Origin: Bacteroidales bacterium
GTDB taxonomy: Bacteria > Bacteroidota > Bacteroidia > Bacteroidales > Bacteroidaceae
Length of the DNA stretch: 13,150 nucleotides
NCBI GenBank assembly: GCA_004552195.1
Contig: SFPC01000057.1
Coordinates: forward strand, 1 to 13,150
Direction of reading: 5' to 3'
Positions within the stretch are counted from its first letter, which is position 1. Every line of letters begins with the position of its first letter. A model generated the notes under the pieces. The model had not been told where the DNA came from, did no database searches, and saw nothing but the letters and a program-made list of their open reading frames with translations. Positions 1-5,743 of the stretch are shown in pieces. Both the position numbers and the translations under genes were made by a program.

Positions 1-1
1 C

Positions 2-169
2 ACGGCGAAGCAACGGGAGTCGATGGAGATGTTACTCAAACATCTGTGCCGCCGATACCACATAAAGCGAATATCGGGTCATAGGGATTATGCTGCGAAA
101 GCGTGCCCGTGTTTCGATGCGCACAAGGAGTACCAGCACATTGCTGACGGAACGGTGAGGTTGGATTGA
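2..169 (+). CDS. N-acetylmuramoyl-L-alanine amidase, C-terminal fragment (5' end outside window)
   Basis: An open frame enters from the left edge and ends at TGA 167-169, giving 55 residues. It contains the run GHRDYAAKACPCFDAHKEY. In T7 lysozyme-type amidases (Amidase_2, PF01510) the zinc ligands and catalytic lysine are H122, K128 and C130; here the H of GHRD, the K six residues on and the C eight residues on keep exactly that spacing. The protein would cleave the amide bond between N-acetylmuramic acid and L-alanine in peptidoglycan. In Bacteroidota, amidases of this kind often sit beside small DNA-binding or prophage-like genes, but nothing upstream is visible here. The gene converges on the efflux operon that ends at 304. 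Substrate and role (cell-wall recycling or phage-derived lysis) cannot be decided from the fragment. Confidence 0.85.
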   Translation, partial: TAKQRESMEMLLKHLCRRYHIKRISGHRDYAAKACPCFDAHKEYQHIADGTVRLD

Positions 170-170
170 T

Positions 171-291
171 TATGAGGTTTTAGGTTATGAGGTTATGAGG
201 TTATGAGGTCATAAAGTTACTGCTGTAACGCTTCAATACTATCCTCTCAAATAGTAATCTTATAACCTCATAACCTAATCCCTCATAACCT
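171..291. repeat. Inverted pair of a 40-bp repeat with 8-bp AGGTTATG units
   Basis: Three perfect tandem AGGTTATG units lie at 182-205, with a degenerate fourth at 206-213. The same motif appears inverted as CATAACCT at 269-276 and 284-291. Read on the minus strand from 291 to 252, the right arm matches 12001-12040 at 35 of 40 positions without gaps. The left arm (about 171-222) is the same element with two extra 8-bp units. 182-196 is a perfect reverse complement of 262-276 (15 bp), so the transcript could fold into a long-loop hairpin. The element fills the space between two convergent genes. There is no T-run after either arm, so it is not a classical Rho-independent terminator. Confidence 0.8.
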
Positions 292-303
292 ATGAAGATA
301 ACC

Positions 304-1995
304 TCAAAAACTTATAACCTTACGCGTAACGCGCCACCGCATCTCCCTTCGCCGCGCACGGAGCCTGTGCAGCCGTTGCTGCCGGCGGAAACCGTTCATG
401 ACCTGCAACCCCACGCGGGGCCAGGTCTGCATCCGCTTCACGCGGCTACGCACGCCGGGGATGTCCCACAAAAGCATCAGGAGCGCGAAGAACAGCGCGC
501 CGTAGAGCGTCCAGCCGAACAGTGTCTTGACACTCTGCACCAACATGTTTTCCACAAACTGCTCCATAAAGGCGGCAAAATCGATGGGCGAACGCGACAG
601 GCGGACTTCCGTGAGCCAGTCGCCGTAACGCGCGAAACCGTCGCCCACGTAATAGTTCAGTCCACGGGCGTGCAGCGCAGCACCGATGAGTCCGCCCACA
701 AACATGTGGAGCATATTGAAGATGCTCAGGACCTGGAAGAAGTGCTGGAACGACATGATGGCGTGCAATGCCCACATGAAGGAGATGCACAGCACGGCGT
801 AGGAGAAACCACGGAACACCAAAGGCAGGCGCAGGGCTTCGATGTTCAATGCGGCATCTACCTGGAAGTAGAAACCTGCCGCATAGAGCGAAAAGAAACA
901 CAGCCCGACGGCAATGAGTTTGTACACATTCCAACGCATGAGCTTGAGCCAGCCCAACGAGAAGAGGCAACCGGCCCACACGCCGGGCAACGACCATTGG
1001 TTGAGCCGCTCGTAGACGTGGTCGGCATAGTGCATCACTTCTTCATAATAGACCATCTCCAACACGTGCTCGCACGAGAAGAGGGCTTCGACCACGCCGA
1101 TGAGCAGGATGATGGGCACCATGTGGCGGTAGCTCCAGATGGCGGGCTCGAAATAGGGCTGCGGATGGTACCACATACGTTGCAGGCAGACGGCCAGGGT
1201 GATGAGCGAGGTGCCGCAAACGAGGCGCAGATGGGCCGAATGCCACCAGTCGAGCCAGTCGCCATAGTTGAGCACATAGGCCACCTGCAGGCACAACACG
1301 GTCCACAACAACGCGCCGAACCAGTCGATGCCTTTGAGCGGCACTATCTGGGGCATGGCGTGGAAAGGACGGGTGAGCAGGCACTGCACGGCGAGCACGA
1401 AGAGCATGAGGCCGGAAATGAACCAGTGCATGAGGATCCAATGGTACAGAAAGGCGAACTCCGCCGCCAAATAGGCGGAGAACTCCATGGAGGTGAGCAG
1501 CACGATGTGGAGCAGGGGGAAGAATACGGCAAAGTCGCGCTTGGGGGTCATCCATAGCTGGATGTTGGACATACACTCGAACGTGCCCTGTATCTTGGCC
1601 ATGCCGCACACGACGCAGACGGCCCACACCAAGGGGCGCGGCAGGGGCAAGAGCACCAGGAGGTTGCAGCCGATGATGACGGCGGCGGAGGCGCAAAGCA
1701 GGAACTTGTTGGAGAAATGGAACTTCATGCGGAACAGCACGGGAAAGTAGATGGCCATGCCGATGAGCGTGGCATAGAGGCACATGAGCACGTCCTCGCG
1801 CATCCAGGCGTTCTGCCCTATCATCTGGTTCATCGCTCCGAGATACACTCCGCAGGAAAACTGGAAGCAGAAGGCCAACAGCACATAAATCCACGGACGG
1901 ACGGCACGGGGCACGAAGTCGCGGTACATGGGCATGGCAAAAGGCGGCGGCGTAGCAGGCCCCGCCGCATGGGAAGGGTGATGGCTATTTGACAT
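304..1995 (-). CDS. MFS-type efflux permease (EmrB-like partner, 563 aa)
   Basis: This is a polytopic inner-membrane protein, with about 12-14 hydrophobic segments starting near residue 32. It is the last gene of an operon with an EmrA/HlyD-like adaptor and a TolC-like channel, so it is most likely the proton-driven transporter of a tripartite exporter. The sequence is divergent. The loop FRMKFHFSNKFLL (about 88-100) sits where MFS motif A is expected but lacks the usual G-x-x-x-D/R pattern. The N-terminus (1-30) is Pro/His-rich and cytoplasmic. The C-terminal 40 residues are strongly Arg-rich. The last codons (KVISF plus TGA) are encoded by a copy of the AGGTTATAAG-type repeat, suggesting that the 3' end was reshaped by the repeat. 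Substrate is unknown; drugs, bile compounds or fatty acids are usual for such systems. The start at 1995 is the first Met of the open frame. Confidence 0.78.
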   Translation of the reverse strand: MSNSHHPSHAAGPATPPPFAMPMYRDFVPRAVRPWIYVLLAFCFQFSCGVYLGAMNQMIGQNAWMREDVLMCLYATLIGMAIYFPVLFRMKFHFSNKFLLCASAAVIIGCNLLVLLPLPRPLVWAVCVVCGMAKIQGTFECMSNIQLWMTPKRDFAVFFPLLHIVLLTSMEFSAYLAAEFAFLYHWILMHWFISGLMLFVLAVQCLLTRPFHAMPQIVPLKGIDWFGALLWTVLCLQVAYVLNYGDWLDWWHSAHLRLVCGTSLITLAVCLQRMWYHPQPYFEPAIWSYRHMVPIILLIGVVEALFSCEHVLEMVYYEEVMHYADHVYERLNQWSLPGVWAGCLFSLGWLKLMRWNVYKLIAVGLCFFSLYAAGFYFQVDAALNIEALRLPLVFRGFSYAVLCISFMWALHAIMSFQHFFQVLSIFNMLHMFVGGLIGAALHARGLNYYVGDGFARYGDWLTEVRLSRSPIDFAAFMEQFVENMLVQSVKTLFGWTLYGALFFALLMLLWDIPGVRSRVKRMQTWPRVGLQVMNGFRRQQRLHRLRARRREMRWRVTRKVISF

Positions 1996-2025
1996 AGTTG
2001 TTTGATGTGGGGAGGCTTGATTGCG

Positions 2026-2095
2026 ATAGATGGCTACAAATTTCGATAGATAGCAATAGATAACTATAGATTACCATAGATTACTATAGCTTTTT
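2026..2095. repeat. Phased 10-bp tandem repeat, ATAGAT-type units
   Basis: ATAGA begins at 2026, 2046, 2056, 2066 and 2076, and ATAG at 2086, so the units are exactly 10 bp apart. The unit at 2036 is degenerate (ACAAATTTCG). Examples are ATAGATAACT, ATAGATTACC and ATAGATTACT. The tract lies between the adaptor gene and the MFS gene, 31 bp ahead of the MFS start on the transcribed strand, where the units read as ATCTAT repeats. It is A+T-rich in a G+C-rich operon. The unit length is not a multiple of three, but the tract is untranslated. Confidence 0.8.
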
Positions 2096-2104
2096 TCTGA
2101 GGAG

Positions 2105-3133
2105 CTAATACTTCACTTCGCATTCCGCGTTCATCCCGGCGCGGAGCTTCTTGGTCTGCGCATTCGGCAAGAGGCGGATGCGCACGGGAACGCGCTGCTC
2201 TACCTTGACAAAATTGCCGGTGGCGTTGTCCTGAGGAATGATGGAGAAGGCGGAGCCGGTGGCATCGCTGATGCGCTCCACCTCGCCCTCGAAAGTCACG
2301 TCGGGCAGGGCATCGACCGCCACGGAGACCTTGGCACCGGGGGTGATATGCTGCAACTGCGTTTCGCGATAGTTGGCCACAACCCAAAGGTCGGCATTGT
2401 CCACTATCTCCACCAATGTCTGTCCGGGATTGACGAGCTGCCCCACGTGGATGTCCTTGCGTCCGGTTACGCCATCGGCCGTGGCCACGATGACGGTGTA
2501 CGAGAGGTTGAGCCGGGCCAGGTCGACAGCAGCCTGCGCCACCTTCACGCCGGCAGCGTTCTGGTTGAGGCGGTGTCCCTGCTCGCTGCGGGTGGAGGCA
2601 AGGGTGCGGAGCTGGCGCGACAGTTGTTCGTAGCGGGCCTGGGCCGAGAGGAAAGCGGTGTGGACGTTGTCATACTGCTGCTGCGTGACGGCTTCGTCCT
2701 GGAGGAGCTGGGCATAGCGCGCATCCTCGCGGCGGGCGTTCTCCAACTGCACGCGGGCTTCTTCGATACCGGCATCGGTAACGTGCATGGTGCTTTGGGT
2801 GGTGCTCATGCCCTGCGAGATGGCCTGGCTGCCCGAGCGGGCATTGGCAAGGTCGGCCTCGGCCTGGGCCAGACGCAGCCGGAACTCGCTGTCCTCAATG
2901 ATGACGAGGGTATCGCCCTTCTGGACGGGCTGGTACTCCTCGAAACGGATTTCCTTGACAAAGCCCTGCACGCGGGTGTTGACGGGGGTGATGTGCTGGC
3001 GAACGGTAGCGTTGTCGGTGAACTCCACCTGCCCGAAATGGACGAAATGATCTATCACAAGATAAGCTCCGCCGGCTAACAAAAGGAAGATGATGATATT
3101 GTAAACAATGCGTAAAACTGTGGTACGGGTCAT
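2105..3133 (-). CDS. HlyD/EmrA-family membrane fusion (adaptor) protein, 342 aa
   Basis: This is the periplasmic adaptor that links the MFS pump to the outer-membrane channel. A single N-terminal membrane anchor is seen at residues 9-27. It is followed by the first half of the lipoyl-like (barrel-sandwich) domain (about 47-81, including VQGFVKEI and VQKGDTLV), a long Ala/Glu/Gln-rich coiled-coil hairpin (about 84-190), the second lipoyl half (DGVTGRKDIHVGQLVNPGQT) and a beta-barrel region. The segment DNATGNFVKVEQRVPVRIRL near the C-terminus closely resembles the EmrA signature. The length is close to the usual size for EmrA-type proteins. The gene is 69 bp downstream of the TolC-like gene and 109 bp upstream of the MFS gene on the same strand, consistent with one operon. 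Confidence 0.92.
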   Translation of the reverse strand: MTRTTVLRIVYNIIIFLLLAGGAYLVIDHFVHFGQVEFTDNATVRQHITPVNTRVQGFVKEIRFEEYQPVQKGDTLVIIEDSEFRLRLAQAEADLANARSGSQAISQGMSTTQSTMHVTDAGIEEARVQLENARREDARYAQLLQDEAVTQQQYDNVHTAFLSAQARYEQLSRQLRTLASTRSEQGHRLNQNAAGVKVAQAAVDLARLNLSYTVIVATADGVTGRKDIHVGQLVNPGQTLVEIVDNADLWVVANYRETQLQHITPGAKVSVAVDALPDVTFEGEVERISDATGSAFSIIPQDNATGNFVKVEQRVPVRIRLLPNAQTKKLRAGMNAECEVKY

Positions 3134-3202
3134 AAGAAGATATGTATAAGGTGAGAAGATTTGGAGTTAATAGATTATGCTATGCGCGCTCGTTTCAGCA
3201 TG

Positions 3203-4528
3203 TTACAAGTCGCCCGCCGCGAACTTCAGGCGGTAGAGGCTGTAAAGGAGTTCGATACGGGCATCGGCCAAGGCCAGCTCGGCATCGAGCTTCATGGCGG
3301 CGGCATCGGTGAGGTCGGTGATGAGTGCCAAGCCGTTCGCATAGCGTTTGCTCACCACGTCGTAGTTTTCGAGCGCGAGCTGCACGCTCTTTTGGCGCGT
3401 TACCAGGGCGGTGCGGGCTGTGCCCAACTCGACGTAGGCGGCATGGACGGCATCGCCCACTTCTTCCAGGGCTACGCTGCGGCGGTCCTGCGCCACGGCG
3501 GTGGCGAGACGGGCCTGGCGCAACTTGCGGTTGTTTTTGTAGAGCGAGGAGAAGTTGTACGTCACGCCCACACCGACAAACCAATAGTTGATGTTCTTGT
3601 TGATGGGCGGCACCTCGGTGATGATGGGGCCGTCAAGATGGTCTTCGGCCAGCAGGGCAACATGGGGCAACAGCTCCGCACGCTCCAGTTTCTCACGCGT
3701 TCGACTCATGTCGACGGCCAAGGCTGACTTTTGCAGGCCGGTGTGCCGCTGCAGGGCGAGCTGCTGCCAAGCGTCCTCGGCCTCGGCACACACGGCGACT
3801 TCGTCGAAAGCGGCATCTTCGAGCAGCGGTATCTGTACACTGTCCACGCCCAAAGCGGTGGCAAGGCGGCGCAGCACGATGCGCTCGCGGTCGGCCAGGG
3901 TGGTCTGGCCCAGCTCCATCTGCCGCAGCTGCAGTTCGTAGCGGGTAATATCGTTGCGCAACGAAACGCCCTGTATCCTGCGCTTCTGCATCTGCTCCAT
4001 CATCTGCCGCGCCAGCCGGGCGTTGGTGGCATAGACGATCTGCCCGTTGCGCAGGTTGTGCAGTTGCAGGAACAGGCCGGCAAGCAGGAAACGCACCTGC
4101 TGCGTGCCCTCCTCTGCCGACAGGCCGGCCATGCGGGCGTTCAATCCGGCCAACTCGACACCTGCCGTCAAGGCTCCGCCACTATAGACCACCTGCTGCG
4201 CCCGAAGCAGGTAATTATTGCCGAAATGGGGCATGGGGGCGGAGGTGCTTTCGCCAAAGTGGCGGTTCCACAGCCGGGCATTGCCCAAATAGGAAAAGGA
4301 GACCTGCCCTGAAACGTCGGGCAACTTGGCCGCCTCGGCGGACCGCACGCCGGCTTCGGCCTCAACGATGGCAGACTGAAGGCTGCGGAGCGTGGCGTTG
4401 TGGCTGTCGGCCATGGTGTACAATGCTTGCAAGGCGTTTTTGAACTGAGGGGTTTGCGCCTGAACGGGCACGGCAAGCCCCACGACACTCCATACGAGGG
4501 AGGAAATGAACCTCTTTCGTGGTATCAT
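3203..4528 (-). CDS. TolC-family outer-membrane efflux protein, 441 aa
   Basis: First gene of the efflux operon and the outer-membrane exit duct. A signal peptide is visible: Lys/Arg at 4-6, a hydrophobic core at 8-22, then VQA with likely cleavage after A24. The mature part has the two-fold pattern of the OEP family (PF02321). Each half is rich in long amphipathic, Ala/Leu/Arg/Gln-rich helices, with beta segments such as NNYLLRAQQVVYSGG in the first half and GVGVTYNFSSLYKN in the second. The length is typical of the family. There is no Cys after the signal peptide, so it is not a lipoprotein. No regulator gene sits next to it; possible control sites lie in the long upstream region at 4529-4914. 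Confidence 0.9.
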   Translation of the reverse strand: MIPRKRFISSLVWSVVGLAVPVQAQTPQFKNALQALYTMADSHNATLRSLQSAIVEAEAGVRSAEAAKLPDVSGQVSFSYLGNARLWNRHFGESTSAPMPHFGNNYLLRAQQVVYSGGALTAGVELAGLNARMAGLSAEEGTQQVRFLLAGLFLQLHNLRNGQIVYATNARLARQMMEQMQKRRIQGVSLRNDITRYELQLRQMELGQTTLADRERIVLRRLATALGVDSVQIPLLEDAAFDEVAVCAEAEDAWQQLALQRHTGLQKSALAVDMSRTREKLERAELLPHVALLAEDHLDGPIITEVPPINKNINYWFVGVGVTYNFSSLYKNNRKLRQARLATAVAQDRRSVALEEVGDAVHAAYVELGTARTALVTRQKSVQLALENYDVVSKRYANGLALITDLTDAAAMKLDAELALADARIELLYSLYRLKFAAGDL

Positions 4529-4641
4529 AAAAAAATGGAAATTAAGAAAAGAATATTTTGCGATTGGCTAACACGACGCCGAACCGTACCACACGCAGCG
4601 GCACGGGGAAACTTCTGTGAAAAGGAAAGGAAATCAAATCT

Positions 4642-4675
4642 GTACACAAACGCCCCAATGGTGGAACTTGTGTAC
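4642..4675. promoter_or_regulatory. Inverted repeat GTACACAA-N18-TTGTGTAC, possible operator
   Basis: 4642-4649 and 4668-4675 are perfect 8-bp reverse complements with an 18-bp spacer. The repeat lies about 115 bp upstream of the start of the TolC-like gene, in a region with no coding function. Symmetry and position suggest a binding site for a dimeric regulator of the efflux operon, or an RNA stem in its leader. No regulator gene is adjacent, so the binding protein is unknown. Confidence 0.4.
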
Positions 4676-4720
4676 CTTATTTCTGACACGAACGAGAATA
4701 AAGAAGTACTTTGAGTACAT

Positions 4721-4744
4721 AAAAAAGGGCTTTCTGAAGTGCCC
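4721..4744 (-). terminator. Weak hairpin plus T6, possible terminator or attenuator
   Basis: On the minus strand GGGC (4744-4741), a 10-nt loop, GCCC (4730-4727) and TTTTTT (4726-4721) follow one another. The stem is only four GC pairs, extendable by a G-U pair and two inner A-U pairs, so it is weak by itself. It is not the efp terminator, which lies further upstream at 4915-4980. A transcript starting within this intergenic region could end here, or the hairpin could attenuate the efflux operon. Confidence 0.35.
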
Positions 4745-4914
4745 CGACTCCATTGTCCGCCGCCTCTCTGCGGCGCGGGCTACTTGAAAACCGCTGCAAA
4801 AATAAGAAAAAATCGGCTATTTTTTTCTGCCGAAAAGGGATTTGTCCAAAAAGGCGGAGCCGGAACTTCGGAGTGCTGCCCATCACCCCGAAGTACAAAT
4901 ACAACACAAAAAAA

Positions 4915-4980
4915 GTGGAGGAGTTTATAAGTGCGCCGCCCAGGGTCTGCCCCTTGGACTTGGCTTATAAACTCCTCCAC
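4915..4980 (-). terminator. Rho-independent terminator of efp
   Basis: Perfect 17-bp arms lie at 4964-4980 and 4915-4931 (minus-strand transcript GTGGAGGAGTTTATAAG pairing with CTTATAAACTCCTCCAC). They are followed on the minus strand by TTTTTTTG (4914 down). The stem begins 26 bp after the efp stop. The loop is long (32 nt, 4932-4963) and can form its own small stem (CCAAGGG with CCCTGG, one bulged A), giving a nested structure. Confidence 0.85.
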
Positions 4981-5006
4981 TCGTCAAAAGTCAATATTGA
5001 AAAGCC

Positions 5007-5573
5007 TTATGCCTTCACGCGGTTGAGGTAAGAACCGTCGCGGGTGTCGACTTCAATAATCTCGCCCTCGTTGATGAAAAGGGGCACGCGCACTTCCACG
5101 CCGGTTTCGAGCTTGGCGGGCTTGGTGGTGTTGGTGGCGGTATCGCCTTTGAGGCCCGGCTCGGTGTAAACAATCTTGAGTTTGGTCTTCACGGGCATCT
5201 CGGCGAAGAGGATGGTCTCGGTGGAAGCGTCGCTCACCACTTCGCATACATCACCCTCCTTCATGTAGTCCACACCGGTGATAAGGTCGCGCTCGATAAC
5301 CACATCGTCCCACGTTTCCTGGTTGAGGAAGTGATACTGGTCGCCCTCGGCATAAGAGAACTGGAAGGGACGACGCTCCACGCGCACATCCTCCAGGGCT
5401 TCGCCGATGTTGAAGCGGCGTTCCAGCACGCGGCCGCTCACTACGTCCTTCAGCGTGGTACGCATGATGGTGTTACCTTTACCGGGCTTAACATGGAGAA
5501 AGTCGATGCAGAAGTAGAGCTTGCCGTCAAGGCGGATGCAAGTTCCCTTCTTGATGTCTTGTGATTTAATCAT
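5007..5573 (-). CDS. efp: Translation elongation factor P
   Basis: EF-P binds ribosomes stalled on consecutive prolines and promotes peptide bond formation. The 188-residue protein has the expected three-part layout: an N-terminal KOW-like domain containing HVKPGKGNTIMRTTLKD, with the functional loop lysine at residue 32, a middle OB domain, and a C-terminal OB domain ending in VRVPLFINEGEIIEVDTRDG. The segment YTEPGLKGDTATNT is typical of the family. The whole sequence resembles Bacteroides EF-P and has the standard length. It starts at the Met at 5573, 36 bp downstream of a clear -7 box, and has no Shine-Dalgarno sequence, as is usual in Bacteroidota. It is monocistronic: the neighbour upstream is divergent, and a strong terminator follows. 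No modification enzyme gene is seen nearby. Confidence 0.97.
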   Translation of the reverse strand: MIKSQDIKKGTCIRLDGKLYFCIDFLHVKPGKGNTIMRTTLKDVVSGRVLERRFNIGEALEDVRVERRPFQFSYAEGDQYHFLNQETWDDVVIERDLITGVDYMKEGDVCEVVSDASTETILFAEMPVKTKLKIVYTEPGLKGDTATNTTKPAKLETGVEVRVPLFINEGEIIEVDTRDGSYLNRVKA

Positions 5574-5608
5574 GGGTTTGTAATGTAAAGATTTTGATTT
5601 TTCGGCCG

Positions 5609-5639
5609 CAAAATTACGCCTTTTTTAGCAATTCCAAAA
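5609..5639 (-). promoter_or_regulatory. Promoter of efp (Bacteroidota -33/-7 type)
   Basis: On the minus strand TTTTG (5639-5635) is followed by 18 bp and TAATTTTG (5616-5609), which matches the Bacteroidota consensus TTTG-N19-TAnnTTTG with one fewer spacer base. The predicted start of transcription is near 5603, giving a leader of about 30 nt before the efp ATG. Confidence 0.75.
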
Positions 5640-5650
5640 GGCCGGGCCGC

Positions 5651-5708
5651 GAAAATGCACGCTTTCGCTGTTATTGTGAACACTCAATACAGAAAATTTT
5701 GCATTTTC
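5651..5708. promoter_or_regulatory. Inverted repeat GAAAATGCA / TGCATTTTC in the divergent promoter region
   Basis: 5651-5659 and 5700-5708 are perfect 9-bp reverse complements, 40 bp apart. The right arm ends exactly where the -33 element of the glycosyltransferase promoter begins (5709), and the left arm is 12 bp from the -33 element of the efp promoter. This could be a looping operator controlling one or both promoters; the role is inferred from position only. Confidence 0.4.
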
Positions 5709-5739
5709 TTTGCCCTTAAACCGTGTTCCATTACTTTTG
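5709..5739 (+). promoter_or_regulatory. Promoter of the glycosyltransferase gene cluster
   Basis: TTTG (5709-5712), exactly 19 bp, then TACTTTTG (5732-5739) is a full match to the Bacteroidota consensus. The -7 box ends only four bases before the best start codon at 5744, so the transcript probably has almost no leader. Confidence 0.78.
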
Positions 5740-5743
5740 CCTC

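Larger units (their letters stand above)
4529..4914. other. Structured intergenic region upstream of the efflux operon
   Basis: No convincing gene. On the minus strand, reading toward the TolC-like gene, it holds a possible -7 box TATTTTTG (4804-4797, no good -33 partner), a GC-rich hairpin (4758-4763 with 4770-4775), a small hairpin followed by TTTTTT (4744-4721), the palindrome GTACT-TTG-AGTAC (4706-4718) and the inverted repeat GTACACAA/TTGTGTAC (4642-4675). The inverted pairs TCGGC/GCCGA (4813-4817, 4829-4833) and ACTTCGG/CCGAAGT (4865-4871, 4888-4894) also occur. A 76-codon open frame here (4907 to 4677, minus) has no recognisable feature and is probably chance. The density of structure suggests a leader, attenuator or small RNA. 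Confidence 0.55.

Noticed and set aside
182..213. Possible CRISPR array from the AGGTTATG repeats
   Set aside because: The units are 8 bp and directly adjacent, with no unique spacers and no cas genes.
171..291. Intrinsic terminator between the convergent genes
   Set aside because: The 15-bp stem has a loop of 65 nt and no T-run on either strand, so it is listed as a repeat only.
292..1557. Long plus-strand open frame (421 codons) opposite the MFS gene
   Set aside because: It is antisense to a clear membrane protein gene, its product is His/Glu/Gln-rich without hydrophobic core or domain pattern, and such frames are expected in G+C-rich genes.
4677..4907. 76-codon minus-strand open frame upstream of the efflux operon
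   Set aside because: It has no recognisable domain, runs through hairpins and T-runs, and its basic/Phe-rich content follows from A-rich and T-rich stretches.
5723..5743. Upstream Met as start of the glycosyltransferase
   Set aside because: It lies inside the promoter between the -33 and -7 elements, and the conserved GT2 sequence starts at the Met at 5744.
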